In this document: piece by piece, positions 10,073 to 18,102 of the stretch
Layout: each line of letters begins with the position of its first letter
Numbering within the stretch: position 1 is the stretch's first letter
NCBI GenBank assembly: GCA_016712225.1
Contig: JADJRL010000003.1
Location: 3,423,501 to 3,487,500, forward strand
DNA: 64,000 nt
DNA from: Candidatus Defluviibacterium haderslevense
GTDB taxonomy: Bacteria > Bacteroidota > Bacteroidia > Chitinophagales > Saprospiraceae
Direction of reading: 5' to 3'
Made by a program: the position numbers and the translations under genes
Notes under the pieces: generated by a model
Database searches by the model: none
Told to the model about the DNA's origin: nothing
Seen by the model: only the letters and a program-made list of their open reading frames with translations

Positions 10073-10945
10073 TTAAATTGAAATAAGATCTAAGCAATCA
10101 TGTAAGCTATCTTTCCAAAACGGTATTGTTACATCAAATGTTGTTTTTATTTTAGTACAATCCAGAACACTGAATTTTGGTCTTGGTGCAGGGGCATTAT
10201 ATGTTTGAGTGGAAATGGAATTAACTTTAATATCTATCTTTTTATAGGAAAATATCTCACGAGCCAATTCATCCCAAGTGGTATACCCTGAATTAGAATA
10301 ATGATATATTCGACCCTTGCTGGGTTCATTGGTTTTACTAAAATATTCAATGATAGCCAAAGTTGCCTTACATAAATCTTTGCCATAAGTTGGAGATCCT
10401 GTCTGGTCACTAACTATAGAAAGCTCTTTTTTGTCTTTAGCTAATCGCAACATCGTTTTTACAAAATTATGCCCGAACGAAGAATATATCCAGGAACTTC
10501 GGATGATAATTGCCTTCGGATTCGATGCTAATATATGCTTTTCTCCGATTGATTTGGACTGTGCATATATACCTTGAGGATTTGTTTGTGCGTCCTCTTG
10601 AATGGGAACCATAGAATTTCCACCGAATACATAGTCGCTTGAATAATGTATCATTTGAATATTATATTGTTCGCACAATTGAGATAAATAGGTCGGTGCT
10701 TGATCGTTTAATAAAAAACAGCTCGCTTGTTCTGTTTCTGCCTTGTCAACAGCCGTAAATGCAGCTGTATTGATTAAAAATTGAGGCCTATAAGAAGATA
10801 AAATGACTTCACTTTGTGATTCGTTTGTGATATCCCATTGTTGCCGGTCAAAAAAAACAAATTCAAATGTTGGATATTGGTTTGCCAGGGATTGAAACTC
10901 TTGTCCTAACTGCCCATTGCTTCCGGTCACCAGAATTTTTATCAT
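10073..10945 (-). CDS. rfbD: dTDP-4-dehydrorhamnose reductase
   Basis: A 290-aa short-chain dehydrogenase of the RmlD type. The NAD(P)-binding loop GSNGQLGQEF is at the N-terminus, HYSSDYVFGG and the catalytic YAQSKSIGE (YxxxK) follow, and IIRSSWIYSSFGHNFVKTM is typical of RmlD. It reduces dTDP-4-keto-L-rhamnose to dTDP-L-rhamnose, the last step of the sugar-nucleotide pathway. Its start overlaps the rfbC stop by 4 bases, so translation is probably coupled. rfbA and rfbB are not in the window. Confidence 0.95.
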   Translation of the reverse strand: MIKILVTGSNGQLGQEFQSLANQYPTFEFVFFDRQQWDITNESQSEVILSSYRPQFLINTAAFTAVDKAETEQASCFLLNDQAPTYLSQLCEQYNIQMIHYSSDYVFGGNSMVPIQEDAQTNPQGIYAQSKSIGEKHILASNPKAIIIRSSWIYSSFGHNFVKTMLRLAKDKKELSIVSDQTGSPTYGKDLCKATLAIIEYFSKTNEPSKGRIYHYSNSGYTTWDELAREIFSYKKIDIKVNSISTQTYNAPAPRPKFSVLDCTKIKTTFDVTIPFWKDSLHDCLDLISI

Positions 10946-11487
10946 AAGGGAAGATGATCACCAAAGTTAGGCCAATTCAAATCTTTACTAGAAATCAGTT
11001 GTTCTGATTTTGGAATGCGCCAATCAATTTGTAAATGTTCATCATTTAGATTTACACCTCCTTCAGCGTTTTTGTTGTAAAATGCTGTACATTTATAATT
11101 AAATATTGCGGTGTCACTTAGAACTCCATAACCATGAGCGAATCCAACAGGGACCAAAAGTTGTGATTTGTTTTCAGAAGACAAAATGATACTGAAATGT
11201 TTACCAAATGTTTTTTGATCTGGTCTTAAGTCTAATACTACATCAATAACTTTACCTAAAGTAACTCGAACGAGTTTAACCTGTGCATTGGGGTTTCTTT
11301 GATAATGAAGTCCGCGAATGACACCATATTGTGAAAGGGATTCATTATCTTGAATGTATTTGTAATTTAAATTATTTATTAAATGCACAGATTCATTATA
11401 GGTTTCCATAAAATATCCACGAGCATCATTAAATACTAATGGCTGTATAATAAATAGTCCTTCGAATTCCGTAGGGGTGATGGTCAT
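10942..11487 (-). CDS. rfbC: dTDP-4-dehydrorhamnose 3,5-epimerase
   Basis: A 181-aa cupin of the RmlC family, of normal length. FEGLFIIQPLVFNDARGYFMETYN, here read in two parts (FEGLFIIQPLVF and DARGYFMETYN), the catalytic-region RGLHYQRNP, and VPVGFAHGYGVLSD are diagnostic. It epimerises C3 and C5 of dTDP-4-keto-6-deoxyglucose. The gene starts 1 base after the der stop and overlaps rfbD by 4 bases, so it is part of the same leftward transcript. Confidence 0.96.
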   Translation of the reverse strand: MTITPTEFEGLFIIQPLVFNDARGYFMETYNESVHLINNLNYKYIQDNESLSQYGVIRGLHYQRNPNAQVKLVRVTLGKVIDVVLDLRPDQKTFGKHFSIILSSENKSQLLVPVGFAHGYGVLSDTAIFNYKCTAFYNKNAEGGVNLNDEHLQIDWRIPKSEQLISSKDLNWPNFGDHLPL

Positions 11488-11488
11488 T

Positions 11489-12790
11489 TTATTTTTCTTT
11501 GAATACTAATCGAATAGGTACTCCTTTAAAATTGTAAAGGGTTCGTAATTGGTTTTCAATAAATTGTTTATATGATGCTTTAATTTGATCCGGATAGTTT
11601 GAAAAGAATGCAAAAACTGGATATTCTTTATCAATTTGCGTTATGTATTTGATTTTAATTAAATGATTTCTGAAAGATGGTGGTGGAATTTTACCAATGG
11701 CCTCCAACATTTTTTCATTGAGTTCTGAAGTTTTAATTTTCTGAGCTCTGCGATCATAAACTTCTAGACCTAATTCTAATGCTTGAAATACACGTTGCTT
11801 CTCTTTAGCTGAAATAAACATAATAGGAATATCATCAAAAGGAGCTATTTTGGCTTTGATTCGGGCTTCGAATTCTTTGGCGGTGTTGGTTGTTTTTTCA
11901 ATTAAATCCCATTTGTTTACTAATACCACAAGTCCTTTATTTCTTTTAACAACTAAAGATACTAGTTCCATATCTTGTGATTCTATTCCTAAAGTGGCAT
12001 CAATGATGAGGAAACATACATCCGATTCTTCGATGCATTTAATAGCGCGAATGACTGAATAAAATTCTAAATCTTCAAAAACTTTTGATTTTTTTCTGAT
12101 ACCCGCAGTATCTATAATCATAAAGTTTTTTCCAAATTTATTGTATTCAGTATGAATGGGATCACGTGTTGTGCCGGCAATATCTGTGACCATATTTCTT
12201 TCTTCATCTAGAAATACATTGATTAAGGATGATTTGCCCACATTAGGTTGTCCTATAATTGCAAATTTTGGAATGTTAGGTAAGCTTATTTCTTCCTCAG
12301 GAACTAAAGCAGTAATAGCATCCAATAACTCTCCAGTACCGCTGCCTGTCATTGATGATATACAATACATTTCTTCAAAACCCAAAGACCAAAATTCATT
12401 CGCAGCCATCAATCGCTCATGATTGTCTACTTTATTAACCACTAAGAACTTTTTCTTATTTACTTTTCTCAACAATTCTGCGACAAATAAATCCAAATCT
12501 GTTATGCCGGTTGTTACATCAACCATATAAATAATTACACTTGCCTCTGCAATGGCAAGTTCCACTTGTCGGCGAATTTGTTTTTCGAATATATCTGCAG
12601 AGTGAGCCACAAATCCTCCAGTGTCTACTACATAAAATGATTTTCCATTCCATTCAGAGACATCATATATTCGATCTCTTGTAACCCCACTTATATCATC
12701 AACTATGGATTTTTTATATCCAATCAATCGGTTGAATAATGTTGATTTTCCTACGTTCGGTCTCCCGACAATTGCTGCTGTAAATCTCAT
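11489..12790 (-). CDS. der: Ribosome-biogenesis GTPase Der (EngA)
   Basis: A 433-aa protein with two tandem GTPase domains. The first has GRPNVGKSTLFN (P-loop), DTGG and NKVD; the second has GQPNVGKSSLIN, DTAG and NKWD. A C-terminal KH-like domain ends in LYNFKGVPIRLVFKEK, typical of Der. The protein acts in 50S subunit assembly. It overlaps era by 4 bases, so the two ribosome-associated GTPases are made from one transcript. Confidence 0.97.
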   Translation of the reverse strand: MRFTAAIVGRPNVGKSTLFNRLIGYKKSIVDDISGVTRDRIYDVSEWNGKSFYVVDTGGFVAHSADIFEKQIRRQVELAIAEASVIIYMVDVTTGITDLDLFVAELLRKVNKKKFLVVNKVDNHERLMAANEFWSLGFEEMYCISSMTGSGTGELLDAITALVPEEEISLPNIPKFAIIGQPNVGKSSLINVFLDEERNMVTDIAGTTRDPIHTEYNKFGKNFMIIDTAGIRKKSKVFEDLEFYSVIRAIKCIEESDVCFLIIDATLGIESQDMELVSLVVKRNKGLVVLVNKWDLIEKTTNTAKEFEARIKAKIAPFDDIPIMFISAKEKQRVFQALELGLEVYDRRAQKIKTSELNEKMLEAIGKIPPPSFRNHLIKIKYITQIDKEYPVFAFFSNYPDQIKASYKQFIENQLRTLYNFKGVPIRLVFKEK

Positions 12791-13689
12791 CTTAATATGC
12801 CTGTTTTTTCAATGTATTCAGTATTATCTCGCCAATCCTTCTTCAGTTTAACGCTTAAATCTAAATATACTTTCTGATTTAAAAATTTTTCAATTTCTTC
12901 CCTTGCTTTTATTCCAAGTTGTTTAATTTTAATGCCTCCTTTCCCTAATAGTATTGGAATTTGACTTTGTTTATTCGTATAAACGATAGCTGAAATAACT
13001 GCCATTGGTGCTTGATCATCGACTCCTTTGCAAGCTGTAACATGAACAAAAGTGCTGTATGGAATTTCATCTTCAAACAAGTAGTAAATTTGTTCCCGAA
13101 TTAATTCACTAATAAAAAACCGAATAGGGCGGTCACTACTTATATCCTCTGGAAAATAGGGTGGGTGTACCGGAATGTGTTCCAGTATTCTGTTTTTTAA
13201 TGCATCCACACCAATTCCATTTAAAGCAGATACTGCAAAGAATTCGTCGTGTTTGATTTGTTCTTTTATTGGTAATAATATTTGATCAAGCATGTATTCT
13301 GAAATGCGATCAATTTTATTCGCAACTAATAATTTTGGAGCTTCAATAAATATGAGATCATCCAAAAGATTTTTTGATAATTGGAGTTTTTGAGTAGTGT
13401 CGACTACGATGAGAATAACATCTGCATCTGTTTTTGATTCATCTACATTGTTATTCATTATATGTTGTAAAGGATATCTAGCTTGATCTATCCATCCTGG
13501 AGTATCGGAAAATACAACTTGAGTGTCTGCGCTTGTGTAGATTGAAAAAATACGTTGTCTAGTTGTTTGTGCTTTATGTGAAACAATAGACATTTTTGTA
13601 CCGATAAATGCATTAACTAAAGTAGATTTACCACTATTAGGTAGACCAATAATACTAACAAATCCCGATTTAGTAATGCTTGATTCCAT
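12787..13689 (-). CDS. era: GTPase Era
   Basis: A 300-aa protein with the G1 motif GLPNSGKSTLVN, the switch region AQTTRQRIFSI, G3 DTPGW and G4 NKID, followed by a C-terminal KH domain (ILLGKGGIKIKQLGIKAR). This is the standard Era layout and length. Era binds the 3' end of 16S rRNA and acts in 30S maturation. Its ATG shares a base with the stop of the preceding unknown gene, and its end overlaps der by 4 bases. Confidence 0.96.
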   Translation of the reverse strand: MESSITKSGFVSIIGLPNSGKSTLVNAFIGTKMSIVSHKAQTTRQRIFSIYTSADTQVVFSDTPGWIDQARYPLQHIMNNNVDESKTDADVILIVVDTTQKLQLSKNLLDDLIFIEAPKLLVANKIDRISEYMLDQILLPIKEQIKHDEFFAVSALNGIGVDALKNRILEHIPVHPPYFPEDISSDRPIRFFISELIREQIYYLFEDEIPYSTFVHVTACKGVDDQAPMAVISAIVYTNKQSQIPILLGKGGIKIKQLGIKAREEIEKFLNQKVYLDLSVKLKKDWRDNTEYIEKTGILR

Positions 13690-14249
13690 TAACTTAATAT
13701 CTTGTCTTCAATGAATTCTACTAAATAATTAGGTGTCATCTTTCTCCAATTAATATCATTAAATGATTCACCAATATGAATATGATATTGAATCATGGTG
13801 CGCTTCATTTCTTCAAGAACATGAGGCAAAGTGTTTACAAAACAAACCCATCCTCCATCTTCTACATCTTCTTTCCATTCTTCATAATAACAATCATCAG
13901 AACCATGAAAATTTAAAACATGCTCACAAAGAAGAACGAATTTGTTAACTCCCGATTTAATCATTACATCTATAATGTCCCTTTTTAAATACATAATATC
14001 ATTTCCAATGCAATCATTCCACTCACCGATTAATTCTAAGATGCCATATCCTTCTTCATAATCTGCAAACAATATTTTGATATACATTGTTTCAGATCCA
14101 AATTGATCCCATTGCGGGTGAACATAATAATTATAGATTTTGTTAGTATACGCAAATTCATTATAGGTCATTTTATAAAAAGGTGAATCCTTGTCTTCCT
14201 CACTTATATAAAAATCGCGCCAATTATAAAAAGGCTCTATATCATGCAT
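13689..14249 (-). CDS. Conserved-looking hypothetical protein upstream of era
   Basis: A 186-aa protein, family not recognised. It has no signal peptide or membrane segment, is rich in acidic and aromatic residues (FYNWRDFYIS, YEEWKEDVEDGGW), and contains the hydrophobic core strands KFVLLCEHVLNF and GWVCFVNTLPHVLEEM. The composition suggests a compact cytoplasmic alpha/beta protein. Its stop overlaps the era start by one base, so it is the first gene of the era-der run and is probably co-translated with era. The codon pattern looks normal for the neighbourhood. A link to ribosome biogenesis or the cell cycle is suggested by position only. Confidence 0.72.
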   Translation of the reverse strand: MHDIEPFYNWRDFYISEEDKDSPFYKMTYNEFAYTNKIYNYYVHPQWDQFGSETMYIKILFADYEEGYGILELIGEWNDCIGNDIMYLKRDIIDVMIKSGVNKFVLLCEHVLNFHGSDDCYYEEWKEDVEDGGWVCFVNTLPHVLEEMKRTMIQYHIHIGESFNDINWRKMTPNYLVEFIEDKILS

Positions 14250-14284
14250 AATTTAACAAATAGTTTCTAATTAATACGTTTTGG

Positions 14285-14842
14285 ATGAGAATTGTTTTGA
14301 CAGGACCGGAATCTACTGGTAAAACCAGTTTAGCTTTAATCTTGTCAAATCACTACAAATGTACGCTGATTCCAGAACAAGCGCGATTTTTTTTGCAAAA
14401 ATCTCTAGGGCAATATTCTTATAATGACTTGAATATCATGGCCCAATCGCAACTTAATTGCTCGAAATCAAGTGGTAGAATTAATGTCTTACAATTAGAG
14501 GATACAGATCTTTTAACCTATATCATTTGGTCCAGATTGAAGTTTGGGAAGGTAGATCCTTGGCTTTATAAAGCTTTATATGAATTCAAACCAGATGCTT
14601 ATTTGTTCTGCATGGATGATTTGCCATGGACTTTTGATCCATTGCGGGAAGATGAGCATACTAGGGCATTGATTTCAAAGGAATATCTAATTGAACTAAA
14701 CCTATTGAAGGTGCCGTTTTATATAATCACAGGGAGTGGTCAACAAAGAATTTCAAATGCGAAATTTTATATCAATCGTTATCTAAAATCATGTATCTTT
14801 GATCCGTTAAAGGGGTGCCGTATTGTAAATTTTACTGGCTGA
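14285..14842 (+). CDS. NadR-like nucleotide/nicotinamide-riboside kinase (AAA_28 type)
   Basis: A 185-aa P-loop protein: LTGPESTGKTSLA (Walker A) at residue 4, then LIPEQARFFL, and a C-terminal helix QRISNAKFYINRYLK. This matches the NadR C-terminal kinase/AAA_28 family, which phosphorylates nicotinamide riboside or related ribosyl substrates. The last dozen or so codons (after YINRYLK) have no counterpart I recognise in the family and lie inside a TPP riboswitch: the TGA stop at 14840-14842 is part of the riboswitch GGCTGAGA box. The gene precedes a TonB receptor that should be under TPP control, so a role in vitamin salvage is plausible but not shown. Confidence 0.82.
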   Translation: MRIVLTGPESTGKTSLALILSNHYKCTLIPEQARFFLQKSLGQYSYNDLNIMAQSQLNCSKSSGRINVLQLEDTDLLTYIIWSRLKFGKVDPWLYKALYEFKPDAYLFCMDDLPWTFDPLREDEHTRALISKEYLIELNLLKVPFYIITGSGQQRISNAKFYINRYLKSCIFDPLKGCRIVNFTG

Positions 14843-14893
14843 GATTATACCCATTGAACCTGGTTAGGTAATGCTATCAAGGGAAGTAATGCA
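14804..14893 (+). promoter_or_regulatory. TPP (thiamine pyrophosphate) riboswitch, THI element
   Basis: All conserved blocks of the TPP aptamer are present in order: GGGGTGCC (14812-14819), GGCTGAGA (14837-14844), TACCC, GAACCTGGTTAGGTAATGC (14856-14874) and AGGGAAGTAATG (14880-14891). CGTTA (14805-14809) can pair with TAATG (14887-14891) to form P1, with one G-U pair. The aptamer begins inside the upstream kinase gene and ends 42 bases before the TonB receptor ATG. It should repress that receptor when TPP is plentiful. Confidence 0.95.
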
Positions 14894-14898
14894 AATCG

Positions 14899-14939
14899 CG
14901 CATCTATTGTTTTATCTCTAATTTATTAAATAAGATGCG
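14899..14939 (+). promoter_or_regulatory. Start-codon-sequestering hairpin (likely riboswitch expression platform)
   Basis: CGCATCT (14899-14905) is perfectly complementary to AGATGCG (14933-14939), and the second arm contains the ATG of the TonB receptor at 14935-14937. A further G-U pair can extend the stem to 8 bp; the loop is 27 bases and A/T rich. It starts 6 bases after the riboswitch. No T-tract follows, so control is more likely at translation than by termination. The coupling to TPP binding is inferred. Confidence 0.6.
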
Positions 14940-17361
14940 TCTACTCCTATTTTTATGCTTACCTATTTTTTCATTTGCTCAATGGAAGGTATCAGGTTAT
15001 ATTTTGGATGAAGCAAATCTCCCTTATCAGCATATTGAAATTAGAATAACCCAGTTGAATCTAACGGTATTCACTGATCAAAAAGGATTTTATTTGTTTG
15101 ATTCCATACCTTCCGGATCTTATGCTTTATCCATCGATTATGGATACGATACTGAATATCGTAAAATAGATGTTTTGTCTCAAAATGTAAACTTTTCAGT
15201 GGTTTTAGAAAGGCGAATTAATTTTGATGAAATTGTGGTCTATGGTGATAAATGGCACCAGCAACAAGCAGTTTCACAAATTAGTTTAAACGAGAATGCA
15301 ATTCGGGATCTCGACCAAACTAAAGATCTTCCTTACACATTAAATGCATTACCTTCTGCCCAGGTACAGTCAGATGCAGGTAATGGCTTAGGATATACAG
15401 GTATTAGATTAAGAGGCGTTGATCCAACTCATATCCAGATTAATTTAAATGGGATTCCAATGAATGATGCGGAATCTTCAATTGCTTATTTTGTTGATAT
15501 TCCGGATATATTAGCCAGTACAGATGAATTATCTGTTTCAACAGGATTTGTTCCAAGTCGCAATGGTCCAGGCGCCTTTGGAGCATCTATTGACTTGTTT
15601 TTAAATAAACTTTATTTTAAACCCTTTGCATTGGTTAGTACTGGCTTTGGGGATTATCATACTAGAAAATTTTCAGTTAATCTAAATACAGGATTATTTG
15701 AAGATGCGTATAATATTGAATTTCGTTATTCACGTTTAGATTCTGATGGATTTATCGATCGTTCTAAAAGTAAGTTAAGGTCATTATTTTTAAGTATGGC
15801 TAAAATTAAAAAAAATTATAGCATTCGTTGTAATGTAATTCACGGCACTGAAGTTACCGGTCAGGCATGGTTTGGTTTACCCATTCAGTATTTTGTCATA
15901 GATTCATTGTATACATACAACAGCGCAGGACAGGAAAAAGGAGATGCACCCTATGAAAATGAAAATGATGATTACAAGCAAACACATGTTCAATTTTTTT
16001 ATAACCATATTTTAAGTAAAAAATCCAATTTCAGTTTAAGTAGTCAGTATACTTATGGAAATGGATATTACGAGAATTATAAGGCGGATAAAACATTACG
16101 AGAATTTGGATTAACGCATCCTGATACAATTAGTGCTGACATTATTAGATTAAAATGGTTGACCAATCATTTTTTATTTATGAATGCCAGTATTGAAACA
16201 GGTTGGAATAAATATTTTTCAAGTCAGGTTTCATTGAGTTATAGTCATTATCAGGGATATCATTTTGGACAGGCTATATGGGCTCATTTGACTCAAGTTA
16301 AAGGCTTGGGTTCAAATTATTATGATAATACCGGGAAGAAAGATGAACTCAATTGGAGTGGCAAATTGAATTATAAATTGAATTCCAGATTCACTATAAA
16401 TGGTGAGTTACAAACCAGATTTATTTCCTATCAAATCGATGGACTTGATGATGTTTACGGTACTATTCATCGGAATTTCAATGCTTGGTTGTGGAATCCC
16501 AAATTGTTAGCCCATTATAAGTTGAATTCAAAGATTGAGACCAGTTTTTCAACATCATTTTACCAACGTGAACCGTATAGGGAAGATCTTTTAAGTAATG
16601 TTGATGTGAAGAAAGAACAATTACTAGATCTTGAATTGGGCATCAAACTACAACATCAAAAAAGCCTTTTGATTTTAAATTCTTATGTTATGGAATATCG
16701 GAATCAATTAGCTTATAATGGGGGTTTAAACGATACAGGAGAACCCTTGAGAATTAATGTGCCAAAGTCTTTTAGAAGAGGTGTGGAACTATTAGCTCAT
16801 CTGGATGTATTTAAGTACCTGCAATTGGATTTGAATGGTAATCTTTCTATAAATAAAGTAAGTCATTATGTTGAGGAGTTGCCAGTTTATAATGCTAATT
16901 ATGAATTGGTAAATCAAGAATTGGTTGAACATGATAATGTTGATTTAAGTTATTCTCCAAATCGTATTTTATTTTTCCAGATTAAGATTCCATTGTTATT
17001 TAGTAATCACAAGATCGAAATAATAAGTCTTGTATTTAATCAAAAATGGGTAGGAAGTCAATATTTAAATTTGGCGAATTATAGTGATTCACGATTGCCC
17101 GAATACTCATACAGTTCTTGTAGATTAAATTTTAACCTGCCATTTAAATATGCTAAATGGAGTAGCTATTTTCAGATTTCTAATCTAGCTAATACCAGAT
17201 TCAGTACTCATGGTTGGAGTACAAGATTTAAATCTACAGAATTAATAAATGTAGGAAGCGACCCATACTTAAGTAGTACTAGTTCTGATTATAATGCTTA
17301 TAAGGGCGTTTTTCCTCAAGCTTTAAGGCATTGGAATCTGGGAATTAGCATTCAATTCTAA
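14935..17361 (+). CDS. TPP-riboswitch-controlled TonB-dependent receptor (probable thiamine-compound importer)
   Basis: An 808-aa protein with a short signal peptide (LLLFLCLPIFSFAQ), a carboxypeptidase-regulatory-like domain (VSGYILDEANLPYQHIEI), a plug domain (about residues 110-220, with IRLRGVDPTHIQINLNGIP and SRNGPGAFGASIDLFLN) and a long beta-barrel ending NLGISIQF, whose last residue is Phe as expected for an outer-membrane barrel. A TPP riboswitch lies immediately upstream, so the substrate is most likely thiamine, TPP or a precursor; thiamine-regulated TonB receptors are known in Bacteroidota. No PnuT-type inner-membrane transporter is next to it here. Its last 4 bases overlap the converging barrel-protein gene. 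Confidence 0.88.
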   Translation: MRLLLFLCLPIFSFAQWKVSGYILDEANLPYQHIEIRITQLNLTVFTDQKGFYLFDSIPSGSYALSIDYGYDTEYRKIDVLSQNVNFSVVLERRINFDEIVVYGDKWHQQQAVSQISLNENAIRDLDQTKDLPYTLNALPSAQVQSDAGNGLGYTGIRLRGVDPTHIQINLNGIPMNDAESSIAYFVDIPDILASTDELSVSTGFVPSRNGPGAFGASIDLFLNKLYFKPFALVSTGFGDYHTRKFSVNLNTGLFEDAYNIEFRYSRLDSDGFIDRSKSKLRSLFLSMAKIKKNYSIRCNVIHGTEVTGQAWFGLPIQYFVIDSLYTYNSAGQEKGDAPYENENDDYKQTHVQFFYNHILSKKSNFSLSSQYTYGNGYYENYKADKTLREFGLTHPDTISADIIRLKWLTNHFLFMNASIETGWNKYFSSQVSLSYSHYQGYHFGQAIWAHLTQVKGLGSNYYDNTGKKDELNWSGKLNYKLNSRFTINGELQTRFISYQIDGLDDVYGTIHRNFNAWLWNPKLLAHYKLNSKIETSFSTSFYQREPYREDLLSNVDVKKEQLLDLELGIKLQHQKSLLILNSYVMEYRNQLAYNGGLNDTGEPLRINVPKSFRRGVELLAHLDVFKYLQLDLNGNLSINKVSHYVEELPVYNANYELVNQELVEHDNVDLSYSPNRILFFQIKIPLLFSNHKIEIISLVFNQKWVGSQYLNLANYSDSRLPEYSYSSCRLNFNLPFKYAKWSSYFQISNLANTRFSTHGWSTRFKSTELINVGSDPYLSSTSSDYNAYKGVFPQALRHWNLGISIQF

Positions 17362-17987
17362 AATAAATAGGTGAATCCTATTCTATATTGAATGGGTAAT
17401 TGGACGGATTCTTTATCTGCTAAAAAATTATACATGAGGTAAAATTCATAGTCGATTTCATTTCCACCATTATACCCTAATCCAGCTAACAATCGATCAC
17501 TAGTCTTCCTTTGAGATATTAAGCGGTTATTTTTTAAAATCAAAGATTCGTTTTGATCTATTTCATTATATACAGAATATTCAAAATGTGCAAATAACAC
17601 TCTTAGAAATTTAAGTCGTGAAAATACCCCAAATCCATATTCGACAGCATTGTATTTCCAAATATCTGGTGGATCTGAAAATCTTCCACCGGTATAAACT
17701 ACTTCAACTCTTGGTCCAACAGACCAAAAAGAATTAATTTTATAACCAACTAATGGGGAAATTCCTATTTGAAAAATATTACCATTAACGCTATTTCCTA
17801 GGGTTGCACTCTGAAGTCCTAAACTTACACCACCACCATACCACATGCGCTCTTTCCAAATATTTACTTTGGGTTCTTTTTCTTTCTTTTTCGATTTTTT
17901 TTGGGCCAACAGTTGGGTACTCCCTAAAAATCCAATCGCAAAGATAAAAATAGACAAACAAAGATGTTTTTTAATTATGTTTAACAT
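17358..17987 (-). CDS. Small outer-membrane beta-barrel protein, function unknown
   Basis: A 209-aa protein with a signal peptide (LCLSIFIFAIGFLGSTQLLAQ) and a short Lys/Glu-rich linker (KKSKKKEKEPK). Alternating strands such as MWYGGGVSLGLQSATLG, FWSVGPRVEVVYTGGRF and YEFYLMYNF follow, and the end YRIGFTYLF carries a terminal Phe. This fits an 8-10 strand porin-like or OmpW/OprF-like barrel. The stop overlaps the TonB receptor stop region by 4 bases on the opposite strand. No specific family was recognised and no partner is apparent. Confidence 0.7.
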   Translation of the reverse strand: MLNIIKKHLCLSIFIFAIGFLGSTQLLAQKKSKKKEKEPKVNIWKERMWYGGGVSLGLQSATLGNSVNGNIFQIGISPLVGYKINSFWSVGPRVEVVYTGGRFSDPPDIWKYNAVEYGFGVFSRLKFLRVLFAHFEYSVYNEIDQNESLILKNNRLISQRKTSDRLLAGLGYNGGNEIDYEFYLMYNFLADKESVQLPIQYRIGFTYLF

Positions 17988-18102
17988 ATTGTAATATAAT
18001 TAATTATGTATTTTATTAATAAAAATATAAAGTTAGAATTGTTATAATTCCGTGCAAATTTGGACTTTTTTTTAACTTGCAGTCTAATAAATTAACGCAA
18101 TC

